NCBI RefSeq assembly: GCF_040939455.1
Contig: NC_134104.1
Location: 143,504,501-143,568,500, forward strand
Direction of reading: 5' to 3'
DNA: 64,000 nt
Source: Microcebus murinus
Lineage: Eukaryota > Chordata > Mammalia > Primates > Cheirogaleidae
Both the position numbers and the translations under genes were made by a program. Position 1 is the stretch's first letter. Each line of letters begins with the position of its first letter. Below, piece by piece: positions 35,732 through 48,771 of this stretch. The notes under the pieces were generated by a model that was not told the origin of the DNA, searched no databases, and worked only from the letters and a program-made list of their open reading frames with translations.

Positions 35732-36023
35732 CAGGATCACGCAAGCAGCTTGGGCATAATCTAGGCAGCAGCACGTGGGCCTGGCCGCATTCTGGCACAC
35801 TGGGCCCCAGGCAGCATGCGGAGCCCCAGGCGGCTCTCTGCCGGGGGCCTGGCCCCAGCAGCGTGCCCTCCAACTGGCCACATGCAGCGCTGGCCCACGA
35901 AGATGTGGAGCGAAAGGGAGGTGGCAAGCGGCTGCGGCCGGGCGCCCAATATTTTCCTTATCAGTTTGACCATTGTAGTTCCAAATTGCATGCTCATTCA
36001 TTGACCACACTGCCTGCCCAACA

Positions 36024-36655
36024 GTAATCCATCATCAGCCTCTTTTGCTAACCCAGACCTCTGCCATCTCCCACTAGGGGCTGCCAGGGGCCTTCCCCTG
36101 CTACCCTTTCATAGTAAAACAGAAGTGACCTAGTGTAAAGCACACAGAAGGACACAGATCAGATGCAAAAGAGAGAGGACAGAGAAGAGAAAAGGGGAAG
36201 CTGAGAAAACAAGTGAAAACAAAGTTACCAGAGGAGCAGGGGCAGAACCAGAGAAACCTTCTATTAATAAAACAGAAATAAACTCCCACAGGGAAAGAAG
36301 AATGTGCAGGATGTTTTTCTGACTTTTATACAGAAAGAAGGGGCCAGGTCATAAACCAGGGAGATAAGGGAGGAAAAAATATCTGGATTTCCTAGAGCAG
36401 AGGAACCAGAAGGACCACGGCAGGATGACCGGTGAAGCCAACTGAGCGGGAAGAACAATTTCGATGTCAAGCTAATTGACAGACACAGGACTAAGAGAGA
36501 TGATGTCACTCCTCCTACAACCAGATCTGAAGCTCAGGAGATCCCAAAGGAGAGATCAGCTGTCAGGACCTGCAAACTCAAGAGAAGGGGCCACCCAGGA
36601 AGGAATTGCTAAGTTCTTTGAAACTTTTCTAAATCAAGAAGCATGAATTGTTTTC
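36024..36655. other. Unassigned sequence beside the LTR
   Basis: Purine-rich on the + strand. If the LTR is a 3' LTR, this would be the place for internal retroviral sequence, but no gag, pol or env motif is readable in any frame. A second 'cttttata' lies at 36323-36330. Undetermined. Confidence 0.35.
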
Positions 36656-36659
36656 CCAT

Positions 36660-36908
36660 TCTTAAACATTAGATATATTCTCTAATGATTTGGAATGAAT
36701 TGATGGGCACACAAAGAAGCAAAAATCACTGGAAATCAAGAAGGGGGAGCAGCAAGGAGAGGAGGGGAAAAAAACTGCCTAACAGGTACAGTGAACACTG
36801 TTCAGGTGATGGGCACACTGATGAAAGCATTATAAAAGCTATCCATGTAATAAAAATATTTATACCCCCTGAATGTTTTGAAATTTAAAAAAAATCTTTA
36901 CAATAAAA
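36660..36908 (+). mobile_element. 5'-truncated L1 3' end
   Basis: 'gggggagcagcaaggagagg', 'actgcctaacaggtacagtg', 'cactgttcaggtgatgggca', 'tataccccctgaatgttttg' and an A-rich tail: the L1 3' UTR in sense orientation, older than the 48.8 and 59.2 kb copies. Confidence 0.75.
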
Positions 36909-37289
36909 GAAGCATGAATTGTATGTATGAATGACCTTAATGACCTGACTTCTCCCCTTGCAGAGCACATTCAGGGATGACTGACCCAGGGATCTGCCTT
37001 TTATTAGAGAATCTCTTGGGAATGAAAAACTGCAATTTTCCAAGACTAAGTCAAGGTCTTGTGCCTGTTTTTCCACATACATATGAGCAGGAAACTCATA
37101 AACACCGGGAAGTATTATAAAACAATAAAATTCAAACCAGATCCAGAAATCAAATTTGGCTTTTTGAAATCAGTAAATTTGGTAAAACTTTGCAAAGGAA
37201 AACTTAACTGACAAAAAAAAAAAAAAAAGGTATGAGTAAAAAGGAGGAAAGAGTAAAAAACTAAATAAATAAAACTTGCAGGCCTTATA

Positions 37290-37860
37290 CCCAGTGGTCT
37301 TGAGCCCAGGAATTCTATTTCTGAGTCTCATAAATGGAAAAATACTAAACAGAGAAATAGCTTTTTGCCCAAAGTTGTTTAACTTACAGTAGCATAAAAT
37401 TGGAAACAGTCTATATATGGGGCAAAAGGAAATGGTTCTACAGCAATATAAATAAACTTCACAATATATCTCTACTATGGAATACAATGCAGGCATTTTT
37501 GAAAACTGAAGTCTGTTCATGTGTGTGTGTCAGTATGTAAAGAAAGACTAAGAGAGGTGACAGGGAACAATAGGAAGAAACTGGTAAATGAAAAGAGAAA
37601 GTTGCTCCATGTTATGTAGAACATGCACTGGTTTTGGTGAGTCTCCCTGTGGAGGCCATTTGTCTATGATGACACGTGTAGATGGGTAGGAAAAGTCTGG
37701 AAAGAAATACTGAAAATCGTTAGTAGTCGTGACCTCTGGGAGTAAGGAGAATAGCACAAGAAAGCCAGATCATTCATTTTCTTCTTTTTTTGTACTCCCA
37801 AATAGCTTGAATTTTCTTAGATTTCAAGCAGAAACCTGTTGAATAAAATCTATTCCCTCT
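37290..37860 (+). mobile_element. Old L1 (L1M-type) 3' end, sense
   Basis: 'ctatggaatacaatgcaggc', 'aaaagtctggaaagaaatac' and 'tagtcgtgacctctgggagt' follow the order of L1M 3' ends. Ends approximate. Confidence 0.6.
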
Positions 37861-37879
37861 GTTCATAGTTGTATCTCAG

Positions 37880-38215
37880 AAGCTGTTTTTTTGTTTTTGT
37901 TTTTGACAGGGACTACATTTTGACTTTTACTTGAACCTAGATGTGGCCACATTTGCCACTGAATGTGAGTAGAAATCTGAGCCACTTTCAGGACAAGGCT
38001 TTTCAGAGACAGTGAGCCACACCTATACTTATTTTCTCCTTCCAGCAGCATGACCACAGATAAAGCAACTTAGCCACAATCACCTATAGCAAGGCCCTGA
38101 TGGATATTGGAGCCTGTCTCTGAACCTACCTTCCCCCTTGAGCTTTACCTGGGATTATAACATGAACAAGAAATTCACTTCTATTGTGTTTGAGCTATGA
38201 CATTTGGATCTGTGC
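37880..38215 (+). mobile_element. Possible LTR (MLT1-like) fragment
   Basis: The closing motif 'agaaattcacttctattgtg' and 'tttgagctatgacatttgga' resembles MLT1 3' ends. The remainder is too diverged to place. Confidence 0.35.
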
Positions 38216-38261
38216 CCTTCCAATTTAGGTTAGCCTAGCTAAAATTTGAAGATTACTTTTA

Positions 38262-40745
38262 AAAGATTTTTTACATTATACTTCTTATTTTGAGAAAATT
38301 ATAGACTTAGATGGAGTTGTAAAAAATAATAGAGAGCAATTCCAGGTACCCTAGTTTTCCCCAGTGGTAACATCTTGCAAAACTATAACACAGTAATCAC
38401 AATAGGATGTTGATATTGATAGAGTCAACATACAAAACATTTCCATCATGACAAGAATCCATTGTGTTGCCCTTTATAGACACACCCAATTCTCTTCAGC
38501 CCTAATTACCACCTTAACTCCTAGAAACCACTAATCTGTTATCCATTTCTAGAACTTGTAATGTAGAAAATGATATGTAAATAGAATAATACAGTCTGTA
38601 ACCTTTTAGGGCTTTTTTTTAACTTAGCATAATCTTTTGCAGATTCATCCAAGTTGTTGCTTGTATCAGTAGTTTGTTTCTTTTTATTGCTGAGTAGGAT
38701 TTTATACTCTGGATATATCACAATTTGTTTAACCATTCAATCAATGAAAAATGTTTGGATTATTTCCAAGTTTTGACTATTGCAAATAACATAACACTAC
38801 TATAAACATTCACGTAAAGGCTTTTGTGTGGCCATAAGTTTTTATCTCTCTAGGATAAATGCTTAGGAACACAATCGCTAAGTCATGTGATAGTTGCATT
38901 TTTAGTTTTTTTTAAGAAATCACCAAATTGTTCTCAGAGTGGCAGTACCATTTTACCCTCAACCTAGTAATGAGTGAGTGATAGGGTTCTTCCTCATTCT
39001 TGACAGCATTTGGCGTGATCACTACTTTCCATTTTAGCCATTCTTATAGGTATTCAGTGGTTTTGTTAGATTTACCATTTAAAAAAAATTCTTTGATACA
39101 TTCTATTTGTACATATTTATGGAGTACATGTGAAATGTTGTTACATGCATAGAATGTATAAAAGTGATATCTCATTGCAGCTTTCCTTGACATTTCCCTA
39201 ATAAGTAATGATATTTGACATGTTTTCACGTGTTTGTCATCATATATACCCTGATGAAATGTCTCTTCTGTCTTTTGCCCATGTTCTAATTGGATTATTT
39301 GCTCTTTTACTGTTGAGTTTTGAAAATTCTATATTCATTTTAGATACGACTCCGTTGTTGGATTTGTGATCTGCAAATATCTTGCCCAGTCTATAGCTTG
39401 TCTTTTTGTTCTCTTAATAGGGCCTTTCTCAGGGCAAGAGCTTTTAAATTGTGAGAATGTCCAATTCATCAACTTTTCCTTTTCTAGATCATGCTTTTTG
39501 ATGTCAAATCAAGGACTCTTTGTCGAGCCTTTGATCCCAAAGATTTTCTCTTGTGTTCTTCTACAGTTTTTATTAGTTTAACATTTTACATTTAAGTCCA
39601 TGTTCCATTTTCAGTTAATTTGTGTATAAGGTGTGAGACTTAAGTTGAGGCTTATTTTTTTTATCTATGGATATCTGAATGTCCCAGCACCATTTATTGA
39701 AAAGACTAATTTTCTCCATTGAATTTTGTATGTTTTATGCCTTTGTCAAAAAACAGTTGGACATAATTACATGGTTCTATTTCTGGGTTTTCTATTTTGT
39801 TCCATTGACCTATGTTTCCATAGTTCTGCCAATACTGCACTGCCTTGATTACTGTAAGTATCTAGTAAGTAGAATTCACTAGATCAATTCCTCCTACTTT
39901 CTTCTGCTTTTTCAAAATTGTGTTAGCTACGCCAGTTTTTTCCCATATAAATGGGATAAAAATCTTAGAATAATCTTGTCTATGCTGTATGTTAAAAAAA
40001 ATCTTTCTGGGATTTTAATAAGAATTTCATTCAGATTTTATATCAATTTGGGGTGAATTGACATATTTACTATGTTGAGTCTTCCAATCATGGAAACAGT
40101 ATGTCTCACCATTTATTTAGATCTTCTTTGATTTCTTTCATCAATGTTGTATAGTTTTCAACATTGTACTGGTCCTGTACATATTTTGTGAGATTTGCAC
40201 TAAATATTTTATTTTGGAGTGATTTTAAATAGTATCTTTTTTTAATTTTAGCATCCATGTGTTAATTGCTAGCATGTAGAAATACAACTGTTTTTATATG
40301 TTTATCTTGTATCCCGTGACCTTGCTGAAATTATTTAATATTAGAGTCCTTGAGATTTTCTGTGTGCACAATCATGTCATCTATAAATAAGTACAGTTTT
40401 ATTTCTTCCTTCCTATATGCCTTTTGTTTCCCTTTTTTTACCATATTTTACTTGAAAAAACTTCCAGCCCTGTCTTGAATAAGAGTACTGACAGTGGGCA
40501 TCCTTGCCTAGGGAAAAAGCATTCAGTTTTTCACCATTAAATATAGTGCTAGGTAGTTTCTGTGAATGTCCTTTATCATATAGAAAGTTCCCCTCTATTC
40601 CTACTTTTCTGAGAATTTTTATTGTGAACAGATGTTGAATTTCGTCAAGTGGTTTTTCTGCATCAATTGATATGATCATATGATTTTTCTTCCTTAGCAG
40701 GTTAATATGGTAATTACATTGGTTGGTGCATTGCACTGTGATATT
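38262..40745 (-). mobile_element. L1 fragment, 3' UTR and ORF2 C-terminal two-thirds, minus strand
   Basis: Reading the minus strand: ORF2 reverse-transcriptase region at 40745-40413, C-terminal regions through about 38600, then 3' UTR. Antisense landmarks include 'cagtgggcatccttgcctag', 'tgtctttttgttctcttaat' and 'cagcaccatttattgaaaag'. Many stops and indels; an older L1 than the young tails. Confidence 0.85.
40413..40736 (-). pseudogene. L1 ORF2p reverse-transcriptase fragment
   Basis: This 107-codon frame contains [20 protein letters not shown], the palm region of L1 RT with the SIDAEKAFD-type motif, and continues into KILRKVGIEGNFL. It is broken on both sides by stops; no activity. Confidence 0.85.
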
Positions 40746-40861
40746 ATTAGGGCTATGATATCAGTAGGAGATAGGAATTTTTAGCTCTATTATAATCTTA
40801 TGACACCACCATCATATATGTGGTCCATCATTGATCAAAATATCTTTATGAAGTGCATAAC

Positions 40862-40908
40862 TCTGTGTGTGTGTTTGTATGTATATGTTAGTGTGTGTGT
40901 GTATACTT
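40862..40908 (+). repeat. (GT)n microsatellite, interrupted
   Basis: 'ctgtgtgtgtgtttgtatgt' followed by 'gtgtgtgtgtgtatac'. Immature GT repeat. Confidence 0.85.
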
Positions 40909-40909
40909 T

Positions 40910-42355
40910 AGTTTGGTTTCTCTGGAGAGCCCCTGACAGTACATCCTCCCTTTATCAAGAGGGGTTTCCATCCCACATCTTGTAGTCTTTTATCTGCCAA
41001 CAATGAACAGCTTCCCACCTAAGTCTTCTTCATGCAGCTTATATTTCTACCCCAACTCTCTTTAGATCTATTTTATTTCTCCTAGTTTATACAACAACAT
41101 AAATTATAGATGACATAACTATAAGGCTCTAAAAGTCAATAACCTCCCCAGGCTGCTACAATTAGTCAGTTACACTGCCAGAAATTAATCCATAATTATG
41201 AAGTGTAAGACCCATATTCTTTCTAATAATTTTGGAACTGTTCACCTTTGTAAGGCATGTAATGTGTGGCACAATGCCTGACAATTATTAGACACTTAAT
41301 ATATGTAAGTTTAAGATTGCATCAAAACTTTAGTGTTAATTCCTCCACTGGGGGGTTACGTTAGTTTCAAACTTATCCTCAGATAATTTACATACTTTCC
41401 ACTAGATGGTATATTCTTATGGCTGTCACACAATTCCCTGATACTTTGTCAATTATAAACAAACCAAGCTTCGGTGTCTAGGCCTTATGACAACAATCTC
41501 TAGTTATTCACCTCCAAAGAAACATCCATCCACATGATACATCATAAGCTTCAGAAATTTTTAAAACATAAACAAATAGATTGTTCATTCATATATTGAC
41601 CCTTGTCCTGAGTTATTTAATGAGTTCAGATTTTGAATATATATTCTCTTTGTCTTTCCTCTGAAGTAATGATGCAAACTCTTCTGGGATTTAGATTTAA
41701 TAGAGAAATATGTTCCCAATCTGGTGAGTTTTACATGTTTGTAGACATGTATTTAATAAAGATATAATTCATAATTAGTTTTCCATGAAAAGATCCAGTT
41801 TAAGTTTTAAGTACACTCTAATTAGCGGTTTTCTTTTGTAAATCATTGTTTGCAATGGAAAATTTGAAAAACAAAAATACCCCACTGGCAAATGAATGTG
41901 TGTTTACTGTTTCTGGGTCAATTGGAAACTCACCTTCTTTCAGCTTTCATTGTGAAACCATGTTTCATGCCTGTGATTCTTTGAATTGTGCCTTTCTGCC
42001 TCATGGTAGGTTAAGCACTCAAGAGAAGCTCCAAGAGTAGTTCTTGTCTGTCTGGAGAACAATGAAGCCTTAGAAGCCTACAGAGTTTATTTGTCTAGTA
42101 TAAGTTATTAATGGTTCATTATAGTAAATACCATCTGTGACCCAGAAACTAAGCTCTGTGGCTACAGAGAAGTACATGATCCACTCGCTCAGTGAGCATG
42201 CAATCTAGCTGGAGAGACAAATAACATTTCTAAAAGATAACTAAAAAGCAAGGTATGAAGTATAAATTTTTATATAAATAATACAAAACTAGGATGTGAA
42301 ATATAAGGTCACCCTTACTACTGATATCCATGGGAGACATTGCTAAATAATACTT
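40910..42355. other. Mostly unassigned intergenic DNA
   Basis: A weak sense MIR-like stretch at about 41090-41320 ('acctccccaggctgctacaa', 'gtggcacaatgcctgacaat'). Otherwise AT-rich and without gene signals. Confidence 0.45.
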
Positions 42356-42357
42356 CC

Positions 42358-42718
42358 TGTCTTATTGGGGCTGCTATAACAAAAATATCATAGACTGGGT
42401 GGCTTAAACACAACACATATATTTCTCACAGTTCTGAAATCTGAGAAATCCAAGATCAAAGTGTCAGCAGATCTGGTATCTGGGGAGAGAGCCACTTGCT
42501 GACTTGTAAACAGCTGCCTTCTGTTTTCTCACGTGGCTAAGAGAGAGATCATCTCTCTCCTGTCTCTTCTTATAAGAGCACTAATCCCATTTATGAGGGC
42601 TCCACCTTCATGATCTAATTACTCCCCCCAAATCCTACCTCCTAATATCATCACATTGGGGATTAGGCTTCAACATATGAATTTTTGGAAAATATAAACA
42701 TTCAGTTTATAGTACTTC
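42358..42718 (-). mobile_element. MST-type MaLR solitary LTR, minus strand
   Basis: Antisense MSTA-like order: 'cttattggggctgctataac', 'gactgggtggcttaaacaca', 'tttctcacagttctgaaatc', 'tgagggctccaccttcatga', 'cctcctaatatcatcacatt'. Essentially full length. Confidence 0.88.
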
Positions 42719-43210
42719 CTTTTCCCAAAGAGCTTGAGTAGAGCTTTATTTTAATATCTGTTAAACACAGTATACCTGGTACCCACTGCCACTCTGTCAG
42801 AGTTGACATATGCAATGACATCTATTTGCCAGTTTTGTACAGATAATGCTCTAGGAGTTCAAAAGAAGGTGAGAGGTCATATAAGAATCGAACAGCTGCA
42901 GTTAGAGAAGACTTCTTAAAGATAATGAAATATGAGCTTGAAACATGGATGAGATGCAGGTAGTGGAAAGGAGACTTTAAAGCATTCAAGCAGAGGAGAT
43001 GGTATAACCAAAAAACATGTCAGTGAGAATTAGTTCAATGGGTTTGGGATAATGAAGAGACCTTGAGGAAGAAAAATAATAGATTACCACCTATTGCCTA
43101 ACTCAACAATTGCTTTCCAATAGCACAAAATTAGATGTAATAAATATTAATTTCCTTACCCTACTGTCTTCACTTCCTTGAAGGATTTTAAAGACTACTT
43201 CACAAGAATC

Positions 43211-43518
43211 AGGGGGCAGGCATGGTGGCTCACACCTGTAATCCTAGCACTCTGGGAGGCCGAGGCAGGCGGATTGTTTGAGTTCAGTAGTTCGAGACCA
43301 GCCTAAGCACGAGAGGGACCCCATCTCTAATGAAAAAAAAAATAGAAAGAAATTAGCTGGACAACTAAAAATATAGAAAAAAATTAGCCAGGCATGTAGT
43401 CCCAGCTACTCAAGAGGCTGAGGCAGAAGGATTGCTTGAGCCCAGGAATTTGAGGTTGCTGTGAGCTAGGCTGACGCCATGGCACTCTAGCCTAGGCAAC
43501 AGAGTGAGATTCTGTCTC
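43211..43518 (+). mobile_element. Strepsirrhine-type Alu SINE
   Basis: Starts at 'gggggcaggcatggtggctc'. The middle holds 'aaattagctggacaactaaa' and the right arm 'gaggttgctgtgagctaggc', features I associate with Alus of lemurs and lorisiforms rather than monkeys and apes. Flanked by near-matching aagaatcag/aaaaatcag. The best single clue to the host lineage. Confidence 0.92.
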
Positions 43519-44390
43519 AAACAAAAATCAGAAAGACACATCCAGAAGGAAAATGACTTAAAAACTTCTGTGGGCAACAATTCTCAGAAACCTGAAAACT
43601 TCAAAGAATGTATATACCAGACACTGTATATTGGACATGAAGTAACTCAACAGTTAGACCCTCTAATCTGCAAACAGACTAGATGTTTAGTGAGGTTACA
43701 TAGGAATTGTCATGGTTCCCTGATTCATCCCCCAAAGGGATCACTTTTCAGCTCAGACTCCAATCAGGATCATTTCAGGAAAAAGGCAGCATGAAGCTGC
43801 AGCTCACAGATGCAGGCAAAGACCCTCAAACCAGAGAAAGAAGCATTTCCCCAAAAATAAGGATTTGGTACTTAGCAATTTTTAGAATCATTTAACAATA
43901 TTTAAAATAAATTTCAAACAAATATAAAAGAAGAGACTGAGACTCAGCATTCTGATATAAAAACTCTGCTTCCCTTGCATACCAGCAAAAGACAAAAATG
44001 GTGTGGGACAAGAGTAGCAATTTATTCTCAGCAAAACATAGGCAAAATGAAGAAAAGGAAGTCCAGGCTGGATCACAAGAGAGAACATGCCCTTGGGGAA
44101 AATCTCTCTGGTCAAGGATGCTAGCCATAGTTTAAGGAAGAGAAGATTAGAAATTAGTACATGGACCCCATTACATAGTATCCATAGTTGTTGCATTACT
44201 CATGTTCAAGTTAACTTTTTTAAAACGTCTATATAGTCATTATTTTGTAAGTGGGTTCAGTTTCAGTTGTTCTTAAAAGTTTTTTTTTAATGTCTCCTAA
44301 AATCCATTAAATAACTCCTTCAGATAGCTTTAGGGATACCGTTGGAAATAAAAAAGATCTTGTTCACCTATCACACTCAAGATTCTGTGC
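43519..44390. other. Unassigned intergenic DNA before the large L1
   Basis: No repeat family recognised with confidence. Part of 44.2-44.39 kb may belong to the 5' UTR of the following L1. Confidence 0.4.
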
Positions 44391-45270
44391 TCACAATCAC
44401 CATCCAGCATTCCATGGAGCTTAGGGCTCACTCTCTTCCCTCTGAAAAGCAACAGCAAATTCTTTTGTGATTCACCAAGGACAATAGCTACTAACTCCCA
44501 AGGAAGAGTGAGGTTAGCAGTCCTCTCCCCAGCTGTCTGTCTCTTCTGAGAGGAACCTACATTACCTAAAGCAAGTCCCTGGCACAACCACACCTACCCA
44601 ACCAGAGCATTTCAGCCAGTCAGTCCGGTAGCCCTATATACGACAAGTTGAGCTGCCTTCACCACCTCTGCTACAGCAGAGGGGGCTAGAAGGGTCAGGG
44701 TAGAAGCTGGGAATCTGAGTGCTTTTGTGCCTCTGGAGGACAAAATCACTGGCACTTCCAAGAGAGGGAGATGTGAGTGGCATGTACATGCCACAGCTGC
44801 CTACCTCTGCCAATCTTATCAAGAAGAAGGCGCCCCTCCCATCACAGGCTCACAGTGCATCCACCCCTTGCCTGTGAGCATTTTTCTGGAGTAGGAGATC
44901 ACCCCACTCCTCACTATCACAGATAGCACCTGAACCCACGGAGGCTTGAAGGCAGCCTAATCTCAGTCTAGTTCCCCCAGAACTCAAGGAAGCCATCCAG
45001 GGGCCTGGAAACTGAGTATCACTTAAACTAGCCCATCACCACTGGCACCTGAATACTCTCCCAGGGGTTTGAGGTCCCAGTGACCCAAATTGCCAGCAAC
45101 ACCATAGCAAGTACCTACCTGCATTAGCCAAAAGTCAGTGTACCTGTCCTTCTCTACACTGAGCAGCAGAATTCTCAGCAGAGGAGAACGGGGCACTGCA
45201 AAGCTATCTGATTTGAGCTGAGGGAAGAGATTCCAGATGAGAAGGATACAAGCATAAGAACTCTGACAAC

Positions 45271-46250
45271 ATGAAAAAACAGATTGTCTTTACTCCCCCA
45301 GAGGATCACACTAATGCTCTGACAGTGATTCCAAACAAATGGAAATTTTTGAAGTGTAAGACGTGGAATTCAAAATATGGATTGCAAGTAAGCTCAATGG
45401 GATCAACAGGAAAGTTGAAAACCAACACAAAGAAACAAAAAAAAATAATAATTCAGGACATGAATAAAAAATTTGCTGAAGAGATAGATTTTTTTAAAAG
45501 ACAGAGTTTTAAGAAATGAAAGAGTCATTTAGGGAATTTCAAAATACAGTGGAAAGTTTTAGCAACAGACTAAGCCAATTAGGAAAAAGGATTTCAAAGC
45601 TCAAGGAGTTCAAAAATAAAGCAAAAATAGTCAACAGAAGTTAATAAAGTCTTTAAGAAATATAGGATTATGTAAAATGCCCAAACATAATAATTATACA
45701 TATCCCTGAAGCAGAAGAAAAGGCAAACAGTGTGGATAACCTATTTGAGGGAATAATGGAGGAGAACTTTCCTTGTCTTGCTAGAGATTTAGACATCCAA
45801 ATACAAGAAGATCAACAAACTCTTGGGAGATTAAAGGCAAATAGGATAACACCAAGGCACATAGTCATCATTATGACCAAAGTCAAAGTGAAGGAGAAAA
45901 ATTCTACCAGCTATGAGACAAAAATATGAAATAACTTACAAAGGAAAACCCACCAGACTAACAACAGACTTCTCAGCAGAAACTTTACAAGCCAGAAGGG
46001 ATTGTGTCCTATCTTCAGTTTTCTTAAACATAATAATTTTCACCCAAGAATTTTGTGTTCTGTAATACTAAGTTTCATAAATGAAGAAGAAATAAAATCT
46101 TTCCCAGACAAGCAAACACTATGGGAATTTGTCACCAGTAGACCTGCCCTACAAGAAATGCTCAAAAATTCTCTAAACAATGAAAAGAAGTCGATACTCA
46201 TTCATGTAAAAACATTCAAAAGTATAAATTCATGGCTCTTATAAAACAGT
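45271..46250 (+). pseudogene. L1 ORF1p remnant
   Basis: Three frame segments (45271-45519, 45732-45929, 46002-46244) represent ORF1p. The last carries HNNFHPRILCSVILSFINEE and EIKSFPDKQTLWEFVTSRPA, the C-terminal domain pattern of ORF1p. Frameshifts and stops separate the segments, so no RNA-binding trimer protein can be made. Confidence 0.8.
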
Positions 46251-46289
46251 TACACAAGGGGTCTACAAAGCAACTAGATAACAATCAAC

Positions 46290-48645
46290 ATGATAACTGG
46301 AACAGTTTCTCAATTATTAATATTAACATTGATTATAAATAGTGTAAATGACCCACTTAAAAGACATAGATTAATAGAATGGATGAAAATAACACAATCC
46401 AAGATAGCATCACATAGACTCAACATAAAGGGGTGGAAAAAAATATTCCATGTAAATGGAAACCAAAAGCATTCAAATCAACAACCATAAAAAAAAAGGC
46501 AGAGATAGTCATTTTATAATTACAAAGGGATGAATTTGGCAAGAAGATTTAACAATCCTAAATATATACACACCTGACACCATAACTCCTAGATTCATAA
46601 ACAAACACTATTAGACCTAAGATAAAAAAATAAACAACTTAATAATAGTGGGGAATTCAACACTTCACTCACATAAATAGACATATCATAGAGGTAGAAA
46701 ATCAACAAAGAAACACTGGACTTAAATAGGGCTCTAGAACAAATGGACCTAATAGACCTTTACAGAACATTCTACCCCCAAACTGTAGAATATACATTCT
46801 GTTCATCAGCACACGGAATGTTTTCCAAGACATACCATATCTTAGGATACAAAATAAGTCTCAGCAAATTTTAAAACATAGACATCATACAAAGTATCTT
46901 CTCAGAGTACAGTGGAATAAAACTAGAAAGCAATTCCCAGAGAAACTCTCAAAACTACACAAATACATGGGAATTAAATAACCTGCTGCTGAACAATCTT
47001 TGGGTCAACAAAGAAATCAAGATGGAAATAAAAAAAATTTTAATTGGATGACAGTGGTGACAAGCTACTAAAATCTCCCTAGAATACAGAAAAATAAGTG
47101 CTAAAAGGGAAGTTAATAACACTAAATGCCTACACCAAATATACAGAAAGGTAACTTAACAACCTAATGTCACACTTCAGGGAACTAGAAAAGCAAGAAC
47201 AAAACAAACCCAAAGCTAGCAGAGGAAAAGAAATAACAAAGATCAGAGGATACAAAATTGAACCCCAAAAGACAATACCAAGGATCAATGAAACAAAAAG
47301 TTGGTTCTTCAAGAAAATAAACAAAATTGTTAGACCACTAGCTAGATTAACTAAGAAGAGAATAGAGAAGATTCAGATAAGCTCATTCAGAAATGAAAAA
47401 GGAAACATAGCTGATTACCACAGAAATACAAAAATATTGTCCAAAGCTACTGTAAACATCTCTATGTACACACACTCAAAAAGATAGAAGAAATGGATAT
47501 ATTTTTGAAAATACAACACTTTCCAAACTTGAATCAGGAAGAATAAGAAATCCAGAACAGATCAATAATAAGTAGTGAGATTGAATCAGTACAAAAAATC
47601 TCCCAACAAAACAAAGCCCAGGACCAGATGAATTCACAGCCAAATTCTACCAGACCTACAAAGAAATTGTACCTGTCCTACTGAAGCTGTTCCATAACGT
47701 CAAGAAGGAGTGAATCCTCCTTAACTCATTCTGTGAAGCCAGTATCACTCTGAGGGAAATGAAACAACAAAGAAAGAAAACTATAGACTAATATTCCTAC
47801 AAACACAGATACAAAAATCTTCAACAAAATGCTAGCAAACCAATCTAATAGCACATCAAAAAAAATATTATCAATATACCATGATCAAGTGGGTTTCATC
47901 CCAGGGATGCAAGAATGGTTCAACATGCACAAATCAATAAATGTGATCCAACACATAAACATAATTAAAAACAAAAACCATATGATCATCTCAATAGATA
48001 CAGAAAAATCATTTGATAAAATCTAGCACCATTTCATGATGGAAAATCTTAATAAATGAGGCCTGGAAAGGACATACCTCAAAATAATAAAAGTCATATA
48101 TGACAAATCCATAGCCAACATCATACTGAATGAAGTAAAGTTGAAAATATTCCCCCTAAGAACTGGAACAAAAGAAAGATGCCCACTTTCATCACTTCTA
48201 TTTAATATAGTACTTACTGGAAGTCCTAGCCAGAGTAATCAGGAAAGAGAAACAAAGGGTATCCAAATCAGAAAAGAGGAGGACAAACTATCCCTGTTTG
48301 CAGCCAATATGATCTTGAGACAATATGATTCTATACACTAATAACAGCCAAGCTAAGAATCGAATCACAAACTCTATACCATTTATATTAGCTGCAAAAA
48401 AATTAAAATATTTAGCAATATACTTAACCAATGAGGTGAAAGAGCTCTACAAGGAGAACTATAAAACACTGATGAAAAAAATTATAAATGACATAATCAA
48501 ATGGAAAAATATCCCATGCTTATGGATTGGAAGAATCATTAATGCTAAAATGTCCATACTATCCAAAATGATTTATAGATTCAATGCAATCCCCATCAAA
48601 ATACCAATGTCATGTGTCGCAAAACTAGAAAAAATAATCCCATAA
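46290..48645 (+). pseudogene. L1 ORF2p remnant, endonuclease and reverse transcriptase
   Basis: Endonuclease-region sequence is readable at 46290-46490 (DPLKRHRLIEWMKITQ, NIKGWKKIFHVNGNQK). RT pieces lie at 47167-47487 and 47829-48026 ([36 protein letters not shown]). The catalytic RT motif FADD reads FAAN at about 48298-48309 in the 48141-48341 segment, so the two catalytic aspartates are gone. Multiple frameshifts and stops. Confidence 0.85.
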
Positions 48646-48771
48646 TACATATGAAATCAAAAAAGCCTGAATAGCCAAACCCATCCTAAGCAAAAACAAC
48701 AAATCTGGAGGCATCAGATTACCCAACTTTGAATTATATAACAAGGCTATGGCAATAAAAACAGCATAGTA

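Larger units (their letters stand above)
35408..36023 (-). mobile_element. Endogenous retrovirus LTR (apparently solitary), minus strand
   Basis: On the minus strand the 616-nt unit begins TGTTG and ends CAACA, an inverted terminal TG...CA pair. U3 is G+C-rich with about 13 CpGs between 35775 and 35950, then holds inverted CCAAT motifs, a TATA box at 35592-35599 and a poly(A) signal at 35491-35496. That order (enhancer, TATA, about 95 nt, AATAAA, U5) is a complete retroviral LTR. Retained CpGs and intact ends indicate a young insertion. No primer-binding site follows the CAACA end and no clear polypurine tract precedes the TGTTG end. The flanking 4-6 bp do not match as a target duplication. 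Family not assigned; reading frames across it are spurious. Confidence 0.82.

Noticed and set aside
35578..36027. 149-codon + strand frame, plus several overlapping frames on both strands
   Set aside because: It lies wholly across the retroviral LTR (U3 repeats and CpG-rich block), with no homology. GC-rich sequence gives long chance frames in several phases.
40413..48645. Reverse-transcriptase-containing frames as a possible novel retroelement or host gene
   Set aside because: All match L1 ORF2 and are broken by stops and frameshifts; the catalytic FADD of the 44-50 kb copy is FAAN.
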